This document shows, piece after piece, positions 24,639-32,350 of a DNA stretch of 64,000 bases. The DNA lies in the NCBI RefSeq assembly GCF_009758125.1, contig NZ_WRXO01000008.1, positions 186,001 to 250,000 on the forward strand, read 5' to 3'. The notes under the pieces are model-generated. The model saw nothing but the letters and a program-made list of their open reading frames with translations, was not told where the DNA came from and made no database searches. This DNA comes from Chitinophaga oryziterrae (GTDB lineage Bacteria; Bacteroidota; Bacteroidia; Chitinophagales; Chitinophagaceae). Numbering within the stretch: position 1 is the stretch's first letter; each line of letters starts with the position of its first letter. Position numbers and translations under genes: made by a program.

Positions 24639-24678
24639 TGAAAAAGTCCCCTCGTTATCAGCGAGAGGACTTTTTCAT
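24638..24678 (-). terminator. Intrinsic terminator after greA
   Basis: A long hairpin: ATGAAAAAGTCC...CTCG pairs with CGAG...GGACTTTTTCAT (one mismatch) around a 7-base loop. It works in either direction by sequence and lies 27 bases after the greA stop codon. Confidence 0.7.
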
Positions 24679-24704
24679 AATCATCTTATTACCGTATAGT
24701 TCCG

Positions 24705-25178
24705 CTATATCGTAATATTGTCAATCTTGAATTTCATGCTCCCGTTAGGCGCCACCACTTCTGCCACCTCTCCAATCTGTTTACCCATAATTCCTTTTCC
24801 AATGGGAGAAGTAATAGAAATCTTACCCAACTTCAGGTCGGCTTCCTTTTCTGATACGATCTGATACGTAACGGTCTTTTTACTCGCCATATTCGTAATC
24901 GTTACCTTACATAATATGGATACTTTAGAGGTATCAATGGAATCTGTTTCCAATACTCTGGCTGTTGCAACCGCATTTTCCAGGGAAGCGAGTTTTGCCT
25001 CGTGTAATCCCTGTGCTTCTTTGGCCGCATCATATTCAGCATTTTCTTTGAGGTCACCTTTCTCCCTTGCTTCTGCAATTGCCCTGGCAATTTCTGCCCG
25101 GCCTTTTGTTTTCAGGAAGTTGAGCTCTTCCCGCATCTGGTCCAGGGTTGCTTTGGTAACGTAGTTTATACCAGACAT
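24705..25178 (-). CDS. greA: Transcription elongation factor GreA
   Basis: Binds the RNA polymerase secondary channel and stimulates cleavage of back-tracked transcripts. The 157-residue length is standard. The N-terminal antiparallel coiled coil (1-75) contains the signature AREKGDLKENAEYDAAKEAQG with the acidic tip residues; the C-terminal FKBP-like domain contains SPIGKGIMGKQIGEVAEV. The message starts at a TATATTTG box (25255-25262), which leaves a leader of about 70 bases, and that leader holds an intrinsic terminator (25201-25238). This resembles the GraL arrangement upstream of greA in E. coli and suggests attenuation. Confidence 0.97.
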   Translation of the reverse strand: MSGINYVTKATLDQMREELNFLKTKGRAEIARAIAEAREKGDLKENAEYDAAKEAQGLHEAKLASLENAVATARVLETDSIDTSKVSILCKVTITNMASKKTVTYQIVSEKEADLKLGKISITSPIGKGIMGKQIGEVAEVVAPNGSMKFKIDNITI

Positions 25179-25200
25179 AACGTTATGTTTTAGAAATAGT

Positions 25201-25238
25201 AAAAAAAAATCAACGCTCCCATTTGCACAGAAGCGTTG
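25201..25238 (-). terminator. Intrinsic terminator in the greA leader
   Basis: On the minus strand a 7-bp stem (CAACGCT/AGCGTTG) with a 14-base loop is followed by A and nine T residues, ending 22 bases before the greA ATG. It lies downstream of the best greA -7 box, so it may terminate the greA leader as well as the upstream dehydrogenase transcript. Confidence 0.75.
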
Positions 25239-25254
25239 TATTATTGGTATAATG

Positions 25255-25262
25255 CAAATATA
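25255..25262 (-). promoter_or_regulatory. -7 box upstream of the greA leader
   Basis: TATATTTG on the minus strand is an exact TAnnTTTG match. A start near 25249 would make a 70-base leader containing the terminator hairpin. Confidence 0.55.
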
Positions 25263-25316
25263 ATTATTTTTTAATTCTGCTCATAAATATTGTCACATGT
25301 ACAGTATTTATAATAT

Positions 25317-26246
25317 TCATAAGATGTTTAATTTCTCCAGAACAATACGCGGCATTTTAATACTTGCTTCGTGGGAATAACCGGCTATATGAGGGGTTAA
25401 AACGACGTTGGGCAACTGTAACAGCCTTTCCAGCTGCTCCTTTTCCACAGCGGAATAAGTGCCCAGTTTCTCGTTTTCCAGCACATCCAGGCACGCGCCC
25501 GAAATAGTACCTCTTTCCAGTGCAGTGATCACATCTGCGGTATCGGTGAGCTTGCCCCGGGCCGCATTGATGAACCAGACCGGCTTATGAAATGAGTTGA
25601 AAAAGCTGGTATTGGCAATATACTGCGTTTCCGCTGTCAGCGGCAGGTGTATACTTACCACATCAGCCTCTGCAAACAACTGAGCCATAGTGGCCTCTTT
25701 CACGTATTCATTGCCGAAGCCTGTCTTATATTTATCGTATGCCAGGATATTCACATCAAACCCACGCAGCTTGCGGGCAAAGGCGCCCCCGGTATTTCCG
25801 AAGCCTATAATACCCACCGTCCTGCCATTCAACTCGAAACCACGGTTGCCGTCCCTTTCCCAGATGCCTTTACGCAGTTCCAGGTTACTCTTCAGCACAT
25901 TGTTCATCAGGCAGAGAAGCATGCCGAGCGCCTGCTCTCCTACTGCGTCACAATTGCCTTCCGGACTGCTTACACATCTGACTCCCTTACTTTCTGCGTA
26001 TGGAACGTCTATCAGTTCCATCCCGCTTCCCAGACGGCCTATCCATTGTAGCTGGCCGGCACGGTCCAGCATATCTTTATCTACCCGGATACGGGTGGTA
26101 ACGATCATACCCACGTATTCCGGTATAATGGCTACCGCCTCTTCGTAACTGATGGATGGCTGGTAGGTAACTTCGAACCCCTTCTCTTCCAGCCTGTCTT
26201 TTAAATAATTATGCGCTTTCGCTGTAATTAAAACTTTCCTGCTCAT
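25317..26246 (-). CDS. D-isomer-specific 2-hydroxyacid dehydrogenase family protein
   Basis: NAD-dependent dehydrogenase of the D-2-hydroxyacid family (phosphoglycerate dehydrogenase-like), 309 residues without an ACT regulatory domain. The substrate-binding half holds WIGRLGSGMELID; the NAD-binding half has VGIIGFGNTGGAFARKL (GxGxxG). The catalytic set is visible: Arg in INAARGKL, Glu in LDVLENEKL and His in LTPHIAGYSHEA. The substrate is uncertain; many Bacteroidota annotate this type as phosphoglycerate dehydrogenase. Its start is one base from the rsmA stop codon, so the two are coupled in one operon. Confidence 0.92.
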   Translation of the reverse strand: MSRKVLITAKAHNYLKDRLEEKGFEVTYQPSISYEEAVAIIPEYVGMIVTTRIRVDKDMLDRAGQLQWIGRLGSGMELIDVPYAESKGVRCVSSPEGNCDAVGEQALGMLLCLMNNVLKSNLELRKGIWERDGNRGFELNGRTVGIIGFGNTGGAFARKLRGFDVNILAYDKYKTGFGNEYVKEATMAQLFAEADVVSIHLPLTAETQYIANTSFFNSFHKPVWFINAARGKLTDTADVITALERGTISGACLDVLENEKLGTYSAVEKEQLERLLQLPNVVLTPHIAGYSHEASIKMPRIVLEKLNIL

Positions 26247-26247
26247 A

Positions 26248-27000
26248 TCATCTCATCTTATGGGACAATGCTGCAAAATCGGCGACCGTCAAAGCTTCTG
26301 CTCTTTTAGTGAAGATCTCGTCCTGCAGGACTTCCTTATCAAATAAACCTTTTAACGGATTACGTAACTGTTTACGGCGCTGACCGAAAGCCGTTTTTAC
26401 CAGCACAAAGAACTTACGTTCACTGGCAATATCATACTGCTGCTCCAGCCTGGTAAATCTCACTACGGCAGATTTTACCTTTGGCGGCGGATTAAAGCAG
26501 TTCTCATGTACTTCAAAGAGATATTCCACCTTGTAATAAGCCTGTATCAGCACACTTAAAATGCCATACTCCTTATTGCCATGGCCGGCAGCGATACGCT
26601 GCGCTACCTCTTTCTGGAACATGCCTACCACCTGCGGTACCTGGTCTCTCCATTCCAGTATCCTGAACATGATCTGAGAGGAGATATTATAGGGGAAATT
26701 GCCGATAACACTGAACTGCCCTTCAAAAGGCGCAGGTGTTTCGAGGAAATTCTGATGGATCAGTTTGCCTTTTATGGCGGGGTACGTCTTTTCGAGGTAC
26801 TGCACCTTCTCGGCATCCAGCTCCACTGCCTTGAAATGGATTCCAGGCAGCTGCAACAGGTATTTGGTAATTGCGCCCGCACCAGGGCCTACTTCCAGTA
26901 CTTGCTGATCTTGAATTACAGGTAAGGACCCCACAATATCCCTGCAAATATTCTCGTCTTTCAGGAAATGCTGGCCCAGCGATTTTTTGAGTGTATACAT
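26248..27000 (-). CDS. rsmA: 16S rRNA dimethyladenosine transferase RsmA (KsgA)
   Basis: Methylates A1518 and A1519 of 16S rRNA (E. coli numbering), a late step in 30S assembly. The 250-residue protein opens with KKSLGQHFLKDENICRDI, the conserved start, followed by the SAM-binding EVGPGAGAITKYLLQ, acidic VELDAEKV and the catalytic NFPYNISSQ (N-F-P-Y) motif. The C-terminus has the expected helical domain (FGQRRKQLRNPLKG). The ATG is at 27000, with TAATTTCG (27008-27015), a near-match to a -7 box, just upstream, suggesting a very short leader. It is divergent from pdxA and followed one base later by the 2-hydroxyacid dehydrogenase. Confidence 0.97.
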   Translation of the reverse strand: MYTLKKSLGQHFLKDENICRDIVGSLPVIQDQQVLEVGPGAGAITKYLLQLPGIHFKAVELDAEKVQYLEKTYPAIKGKLIHQNFLETPAPFEGQFSVIGNFPYNISSQIMFRILEWRDQVPQVVGMFQKEVAQRIAAGHGNKEYGILSVLIQAYYKVEYLFEVHENCFNPPPKVKSAVVRFTRLEQQYDIASERKFFVLVKTAFGQRRKQLRNPLKGLFDKEVLQDEIFTKRAEALTVADFAALSHKMR

Positions 27001-27054
27001 TCGTCTGCGAAATTACGTAATTAGCTACAAGCAACAAGGGATGTCCTTTCTGCG

Positions 27055-27062
27055 TATATTTG
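27055..27062 (+). promoter_or_regulatory. -7 box for pdxA
   Basis: TATATTTG matches TAnnTTTG, 20 bases before the ATG at 27083, and rules out upstream starts in the same frame. Confidence 0.6.
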
Positions 27063-27082
27063 CGCATTATTCTCAAACAAGC

Positions 27083-28147
27083 ATGAGTAGCAACACCCAT
27101 ACGAACAAACCGGTAATTGGTATCACTGTCGGAGATATCAACAGCATAGGCGCGGAGATCATTATCAAAACCTTTGCAGACAACAGGATGCTGGAGTTTT
27201 GTACCCCGGTGATATTTGCTTCCAACAAAACCATCAACTTCTACCGGAAGCTGATGAATGAGAACAACTTCAACTACCAGAGTATCAAAGACTTTACCCG
27301 CCTTAACCATAAGCAGGTGAACGTTTTCAACTGCTGGGAAGAGGAAGTACAGATCACCCCCGGTGTGCTGAACGAATTAGGCGGTAAATATGCTGCCCGT
27401 TCACTGGAAGTGGCTATTCAATGCCTGAAAGATGATCATATCGAAGGTCTTGTAACAGCTCCTATCCATAAGAAGAACATACAGAGCGAACAATTCAACT
27501 ATACCGGCCATACCCCGTACCTCCGTGATGCCTTCGGCGCTAAAGACGTACTGATGTTCATGACGGCGGAGAATATGCGCGTAGGACTGCTCACCGAACA
27601 TGTGCCGGTAGCTGACGTAGCGAAATATGTGACCAAAGAGAATATCCTGGATAAACTGCAGATGATGAAGGAGAGCCTGATAAAAGACTTTGGGATTGAT
27701 AGTCCGCGTATCGCCGTGCTGGGTCTTAACCCCCATGCAGGTGATGAAGGACTGATAGGCCGTGAAGAAATTGAACAGATCATACCTGCTATCACCCAGG
27801 CCAAGAGCAATGGTATCCTATGCTTTGGTCCTTACAGTGCAGACGCTTTCTTCGCAAGAAGCATGTACAACCAGTTCGATGGAATATTAGCGATGTACCA
27901 CGACCAGGGTCTTATCCCCTTTAAATCACTGGCTACCGGTGAGGGCATTAACTTTACTGCCGGCCTGCCGATAGTACGTACTTCCCCTGATCATGGTACT
28001 GCTTTTGATATTGCCGGTAAGAACCTGGCAGATCCGGAATCTTTCCGTCAGGCTATTTTTTCCTGCCTGGAAATTCTGGAGAAACGTGAAACATATGCGG
28101 AGAATACACGTAACCCATTAAAGAAAATACAACTGGCTTCTGAATAG
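27083..28147 (+). CDS. pdxA: 4-hydroxythreonine-4-phosphate dehydrogenase PdxA
   Basis: NAD-dependent enzyme of the DXP-dependent vitamin B6 pathway; its product feeds PdxJ. The 354-residue protein shows ITVGDINSIGAEII at the N-terminus, the GHTPYLRDAFG metal-binding His, LNPHAGDEGLIGREE, and the C-terminal MYHDQGLIPFK and RTSPDHGTAFDIAG blocks with the other metal-binding His residues. The frame runs 32 codons upstream into the rsmA region, but the -7 box at 27055-27062 makes the ATG at 27083 the start. It is convergent with the methyltransferase, with no bases between the two stop codons. Confidence 0.97.
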   Translation: MSSNTHTNKPVIGITVGDINSIGAEIIIKTFADNRMLEFCTPVIFASNKTINFYRKLMNENNFNYQSIKDFTRLNHKQVNVFNCWEEEVQITPGVLNELGGKYAARSLEVAIQCLKDDHIEGLVTAPIHKKNIQSEQFNYTGHTPYLRDAFGAKDVLMFMTAENMRVGLLTEHVPVADVAKYVTKENILDKLQMMKESLIKDFGIDSPRIAVLGLNPHAGDEGLIGREEIEQIIPAITQAKSNGILCFGPYSADAFFARSMYNQFDGILAMYHDQGLIPFKSLATGEGINFTAGLPIVRTSPDHGTAFDIAGKNLADPESFRQAIFSCLEILEKRETYAENTRNPLKKIQLASE

Positions 28148-28993
28148 TCAGATACTGAAGGCTGCCATTTCCAGCATTCCTTCTCCTCTTAAATGATACA
28201 TTTTGTTACGGCCGTTCAGGATATATTCTGCGGCCTGCATATCATATACCTCAAAGATTTCTGCTTCCAGTAAGGATAACAGGTTTAATATCTTTTTACG
28301 GCTGAACTGCCTCAGCGGCATTCCAATCGCGTTACCCAATACTTCCAGCATATCATGGGCCCTCGATACGAAATTAAATGGCAGGTCTTCGTTCTGTAGC
28401 ATATAATCCATTATTACGGCATTGTTCCTTGTTCTTGAACAGAAGGCCCTCATTATACGCAGGAACTGCTCTTCAGAGATGTAATGCATAATACCTTCAA
28501 ATATGATCAATGTAGGCTCATCGGGGTTGTAACCTGCGTCTATTAATGTTTGCATCAGCAGTGGGATGTTGGTCATATCTGCCTGCAGGTGAAATAACCT
28601 GTCATCATCAAAAGAGGTGGCCGCATACAGTTCTTTCTTTTCCTCTACATAGGCATTATCTACTTCATAGATAGCTTTCAGGTGGATGGGGAAGTCTTCA
28701 GCTATTTTTAATCCGAGAGGGTCTAATCCTGCCCCTAATATGCATACCTGCTGGCGGGGATGTTCCAGCATCAGTTGCGTTACGAGATGACGTACCATTC
28801 TTTTTCTTATCAATAGTACGTCCTGGAATATAGGGGTGATGTTATATAGTTCTTCTGCCAGTTTTTCTACAGCGCTGAAATCTATACGGGAAATGTATTC
28901 GCGGCTCCGGCCATCTTCATAAAGGCTTTTTGTGACGGATAAAACTAATGCGGATGTGGACGCAACTGTGAGTTTATTCTCCAGGATTCTCAT
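28148..28993 (-). CDS. Class I SAM-dependent methyltransferase, leucine carboxyl methyltransferase-like
   Basis: A 281-residue protein of the LCMT/PPM1-type methyltransferase family. The SAM-binding loop is QVCILGAGLDPLGLKIAED, followed by YEVDNAYVEEKK (acidic ribose-binding residue), LQADMTN and LIIFEGIMHYISEEQFLR, the last resembling the family's catalytic-loop block. The N-terminal helix (STSALVLSVTKSLYEDGR) matches the family's cap. The substrate in bacteria is unknown; natural-product carboxyl methylation is one option. It ends on the base next to the pdxA stop codon. Its message could start in the 155-base gap shared with the downstream gene of the TPR-like protein. Confidence 0.87.
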   Translation of the reverse strand: MRILENKLTVASTSALVLSVTKSLYEDGRSREYISRIDFSAVEKLAEELYNITPIFQDVLLIRKRMVRHLVTQLMLEHPRQQVCILGAGLDPLGLKIAEDFPIHLKAIYEVDNAYVEEKKELYAATSFDDDRLFHLQADMTNIPLLMQTLIDAGYNPDEPTLIIFEGIMHYISEEQFLRIMRAFCSRTRNNAVIMDYMLQNEDLPFNFVSRAHDMLEVLGNAIGMPLRQFSRKKILNLLSLLEAEIFEVYDMQAAEYILNGRNKMYHLRGEGMLEMAAFSI

Positions 28994-29070
28994 GGGGTTA
29001 CATTTACAAGGTTAACAGGGGTAATTACGTGCTTTATAAAGTTAACCGTAACAACTGAAATTGCACAGCA

Positions 29071-29123
29071 GAGGAAAAATAAGAACTCCGGAAAAGCCCT
29101 CTTTTCAGAGGACCGTCCGGAGT
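29071..29123 (-). terminator. Intrinsic terminator after the TPR-like gene
   Basis: Outer arms ACTCCGG (29085-29091) and CCGGAGT (29117-29123) with an inner CCTC/GAGG pair; on the minus strand it continues into TTCTTATTTTT. It ends the TonB-receptor/TPR-like unit. Confidence 0.65.
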
Positions 29124-29148
29124 CAGGTTTTAGAGGGCGATTTTATAA

Positions 29149-29796
29149 TTATTTGATCTGTGAAATCAGGTGTTGCGCCTGTCTTTCTCCCCAATGAGGA
29201 GCAATACTGCTGGCAGGTTTGAAAGTGCTGAACTTCTGTAAAGCAAGTTCGAATTTCTTCTTTGCTTCTGTTTTGCTGCCACCAAACTGCTCTGGTGTGT
29301 AAAACAGTGATTGCCCCTGTAAGATATATACGCGAGGGTTCTCACTATTGATCTTTGCAGCTTCGCTCTGCCAGTTAGCTGCTTCCATTCCGTATTGCTT
29401 ACCCCTGCTCTGAGGATCTACACTGATACGGGAAGAAGCTATCAAAGATTTCACTACATATACTTCGTCGTTCTTAGGGCTCAGGGTATCTGCTATTGCT
29501 ATATCCGCTGCTGCCTTATCTGCAATCGCATCTACTTTACTCTGATCTTTTTCAAGGAAAGCATTCATCACATTACAATATCCTGCATAATAAAAAGGCA
29601 GCCACTGTGTTTTTTCTGCTGCACCAATACGTTCGAAAGTATTAGCCAGTTCCTGCAATTTCTGAGGATTGAAATTGTTGTAATCATCGAGCATTGCGAT
29701 CTGTTTGGTCATTGCTCCTTCATACTGTGCGCTCTGCGCCATAGAGACCGATGTAATACCGGCAGATAGTAATAAGGCAAATAGTATACGTTTCAT
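29149..29796 (-). CDS. Exported TPR-like hypothetical protein
   Basis: A 215-residue protein with a signal peptide (MKRILFALLLSAGITSVSMAQ) and a mature part made of amphipathic helices that resemble degenerate tetratricopeptide repeats, for example DKAAADIAIADTLSPKNDEV and SENPRVYILQGQSLFYTP. The block YTPEQFGGSKTEAKKKFE looks conserved in Bacteroidota proteins of this size (from memory). No catalytic motif is visible. It starts 17 bases after the TonB-dependent receptor stop codon, so the two are co-transcribed and it may assist that receptor in the periplasm (inference). Confidence 0.8.
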   Translation of the reverse strand: MKRILFALLLSAGITSVSMAQSAQYEGAMTKQIAMLDDYNNFNPQKLQELANTFERIGAAEKTQWLPFYYAGYCNVMNAFLEKDQSKVDAIADKAAADIAIADTLSPKNDEVYVVKSLIASSRISVDPQSRGKQYGMEAANWQSEAAKINSENPRVYILQGQSLFYTPEQFGGSKTEAKKKFELALQKFSTFKPASSIAPHWGERQAQHLISQIK

Positions 29797-29813
29797 AATT
29801 GTGAATTTTATAG

Positions 29814-31970
29814 TTACAAATTGTTGATTACATCTTGTCTTCTGTCTATACCAAAGTTCATGAACATCCCTACATAAATAAAGCGGGGTATGTTAGGTGT
29901 GATCTCTTCCCTGCGCAGCTTATCCGTTGAATAACGATAACCATATACCTGTTTGAAATTACCGATGTTACTAACAGATAATACAAAAACAGTGAACGCT
30001 TTTTTGATGCTGGTCAGGTAGCTGACAGTAAGCCCCAGTGAATTGTAGTCCATTGTTTTCTGTGTCATGAACTGATTATCCGGCAGGTTTGGATTATAGT
30101 AAGGGCGGCCTGTAGAAAAGCTATAGGTAGCGCCGAAGAAGGTAGTGATGGAAGGCACGTAGTATTTGTATACCACACTAAACGTATGCTTCGCTGCAAA
30201 ATCAGGCTGCACTTCATACGGATATGTAAGGTAGTTACGCTTTGTATCCAGGTAAGAATAAGAGATCCAGTAATCCATATTCTTAAAGGTTTTATGATCG
30301 CGCCAGAACAGCTCAATCCCTTTTGCATAACCGGTACCGCCATTGCTTGTATCAGGACTGGTCTTCACCAGGTTGTGGTACTTCTTATAGAATGCTTCTA
30401 CACGCAGGGTATAATTCCCTGTAATACGCTGAACGCTGGCAATATAATGCGTTGCCTTCATGTAATCCATATTGGGTTTAAAACGCAGGTATTGCTGTTC
30501 CGGCTTCTGGTAGTAATCCCCATATGCCAGGGATACCTGACTATAAGCATCCATTTTATACGCCAGTGAAACACGGGGTGCAAAATTGGTTTTTGCCAGT
30601 ACAGAAGAGTGTTCTACACGACCACCTACACGGCCTACCAGCTGTGGTGTAAGATAGATATCTCCTTCTGCAAAAACCGCAGAATAGTTATCTGTGTAAT
30701 TTGCGTGATAGCTGTTAAAGGCTCCTTTCTCCACACCATACTGGTATTCTCCTCCCATACGCAGGGATGAATAGTAACCGATAGATTTGGTCAACATTAC
30801 CCTTGCCTGTGTTAATGAAGACAGATTATTGATTTTTGTGGGGGCAGTTTTTTCCAGTGTATCCGTATGGATATCATCTGTATTACTGCTGAATGAAAGG
30901 CCGGAACTGATGCGCCATCCTCTTCCTAATCTTTCCTTATAGGTAAGATTGGTGTAGACGTTCTGATTACGCAGCTCGAATAATTCATTATATCCCGGGT
31001 ATTCCAGACTTGGATGATAAGTACCCATATGTGTCCAGTTACCGTAGCCATAAAATTTCAGCATACCGGTGGAAGAAGTTTTTCTTCTGAAGTTGGCGGA
31101 AGTACCTATGATCTCAGGGTTTACACTGGGCTTGAACTTAGACTTTACCACGTCCAGGTAAGGCCCCAGGTTGGTATAGTCAGCTTCTACCCCATAAGAA
31201 CCTTTCTTGTCTTTAGACAATTCGTCTACGCCTACGCTGGCACCTATTACAGACAGACCTACAGAAGAGGAAGAACGTTCAGGCAGGTCCTGGGATTCCA
31301 GGATCAGCGCAGAGGACAGGCCCTGGCCATATTGGGCAGAGTAACCACCACTACTGAAGGTGGTTCCTTTGAACAGGAAAGGGGAAAAGCGGCCGCGGCC
31401 CGGCATATCCGGCAGGCCGGAATAGAAGGGATTACGCACCAGCAATCCGTCTATGAAGGTTTGTGTTTCATATCCGGTACCTCCACGTACAAAGAGCCCT
31501 TCACGGTCGTTTGTCTGTTGGGTACCGGGCAGTGTTTTCAGTGCATTCACAATGTCTGCACCAGCGCCGGCGGTGGATACGATATCCAGTGGTTTCAGTA
31601 CGGTCCCTTTTCTTTCATCACTGGCTTCGAAACTACCCGCGGAGATGGTCACTACGTTCAGCTGACTGATGACTTCCTTTAAAACGATATTATATACCTG
31701 TGGGTTACTGAGATTTATCTTTTGTTCGAAGGGGCGGTAACCATTTAAAGTAACACTGATTATTTGTTCTCCTTTAAGATCTGTGGTAAAAGAGAAGGTC
31801 CCGTCGGCAGCACTGGAAGCTCCGTCGTATGTATCTTTTATGGCGATGTTTACGCCTGGTAATGGTCTTTTTTTGCTATCAGTGATCTTACCGGTTATTT
31901 TCTGCTGTGCCATCAGACAGACCGGTAATAAGATCAATGCGAACAGATTAAGGTTAATTATTTTCCACAT
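29814..31970 (-). CDS. TonB-dependent receptor with carboxypeptidase-regulatory-like N-terminus
   Basis: Outer-membrane active-transport receptor of 718 residues. A signal peptide (MWKIINLNLFALILLPVCLMA) precedes a carboxypeptidase D regulatory-like domain (ITGKITDSKKRPLPGVNIAI), then the plug (ADIVNALKTLPGTQQTNDRE, GLFVRGGTGYETQTFIDGLL) and a 22-strand-type barrel up to the C-terminus. The substrate is unknown; its size is below that of typical SusC proteins and no SusD follows, so it is not a glycan SusCD pair. The ATG at 31970 puts the signal peptide first and a TAGTTTTG box lies at 31992-31999. A TPR-like gene follows directly. Confidence 0.92.
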   Translation of the reverse strand: MWKIINLNLFALILLPVCLMAQQKITGKITDSKKRPLPGVNIAIKDTYDGASSAADGTFSFTTDLKGEQIISVTLNGYRPFEQKINLSNPQVYNIVLKEVISQLNVVTISAGSFEASDERKGTVLKPLDIVSTAGAGADIVNALKTLPGTQQTNDREGLFVRGGTGYETQTFIDGLLVRNPFYSGLPDMPGRGRFSPFLFKGTTFSSGGYSAQYGQGLSSALILESQDLPERSSSSVGLSVIGASVGVDELSKDKKGSYGVEADYTNLGPYLDVVKSKFKPSVNPEIIGTSANFRRKTSSTGMLKFYGYGNWTHMGTYHPSLEYPGYNELFELRNQNVYTNLTYKERLGRGWRISSGLSFSSNTDDIHTDTLEKTAPTKINNLSSLTQARVMLTKSIGYYSSLRMGGEYQYGVEKGAFNSYHANYTDNYSAVFAEGDIYLTPQLVGRVGGRVEHSSVLAKTNFAPRVSLAYKMDAYSQVSLAYGDYYQKPEQQYLRFKPNMDYMKATHYIASVQRITGNYTLRVEAFYKKYHNLVKTSPDTSNGGTGYAKGIELFWRDHKTFKNMDYWISYSYLDTKRNYLTYPYEVQPDFAAKHTFSVVYKYYVPSITTFFGATYSFSTGRPYYNPNLPDNQFMTQKTMDYNSLGLTVSYLTSIKKAFTVFVLSVSNIGNFKQVYGYRYSTDKLRREEITPNIPRFIYVGMFMNFGIDRRQDVINNL

Positions 31971-31991
31971 AGGGGGTGTCTTGATTTTTAA

Positions 31992-31999
31992 CAAAACTA
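31992..31999 (-). promoter_or_regulatory. -7 box for the TonB-dependent receptor
   Basis: TAGTTTTG on the minus strand matches TAnnTTTG, 21 bases before the ATG. Confidence 0.55.
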
Positions 32000-32212
32000 G
32001 TTGGTCAGCGGCCGTTAATCAACTCTAAACAGGCAAACGAGGGGTAGATTACCGGTAAAAACGGGGAAATTGTCGGTTAGAAATTCTACAGATTAAAAAG
32101 CATATTGTTCACCGGCAGGTGGAAATAAAAAAGGCAGGTGAATATATAGTCAATCTAATATACTATCCTACAGGCAGAGATTACATACATCTATTTTGAT
32201 TAAAGAGTAACC

Positions 32213-32286
32213 TTTTTATGGTGGTGCTTCGCATCATCACAAAAAAATTGAAGGGGTTTTGCAGGGCTTCGCCCTGCGCCCAAAAT
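32213..32286 (+). repeat. Family B double-palindrome repeat, copy 1
   Basis: Two hairpins in a row. The first, GGTGGTGC-ttc-GCATCATC (arms around 32218-32241), pairs with G-T wobbles; the second, GCAGGGCTTCGCCCTGC (32261-32277), is perfect. A spacer AAAAAAATTGAAGGGG joins them. The same two-hairpin layout, spacer and flanks recur at 45291-45366 in the other orientation. Confidence 0.75.
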
Positions 32287-32300
32287 CAAGTCTAAATAAA

Positions 32301-32328
32301 GAAGGTCCGACGAATAAGCCGGACCTTC
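32301..32328 (-). terminator. Terminator of the ATP synthase operon
   Basis: A 9-bp stem (GAAGGTCCG with CGGACCTTC) with a 10-base loop, 22 bases after the atpA stop codon. It marks the end of the operon right after atpA. Confidence 0.7.
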
Positions 32329-32350
32329 TCACAATAAAATATACTTGCGT

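Larger units (their letters stand above)
31971..32350. other. 380-base gap between the TonB receptor and atpA
   Basis: It contains the receptor promoter box, a stretch of about 200 bases with no visible feature, a family B double-palindrome repeat (32213-32286) and the terminator of the ATP synthase operon (32301-32328). No remnant of atpG can be seen. Confidence 0.6.

Noticed and set aside
31971..32350. A degraded atpG after atpA
   Set aside because: No frame in this gap resembles the gamma subunit; it is filled by a terminator, a repeat and the receptor promoter.
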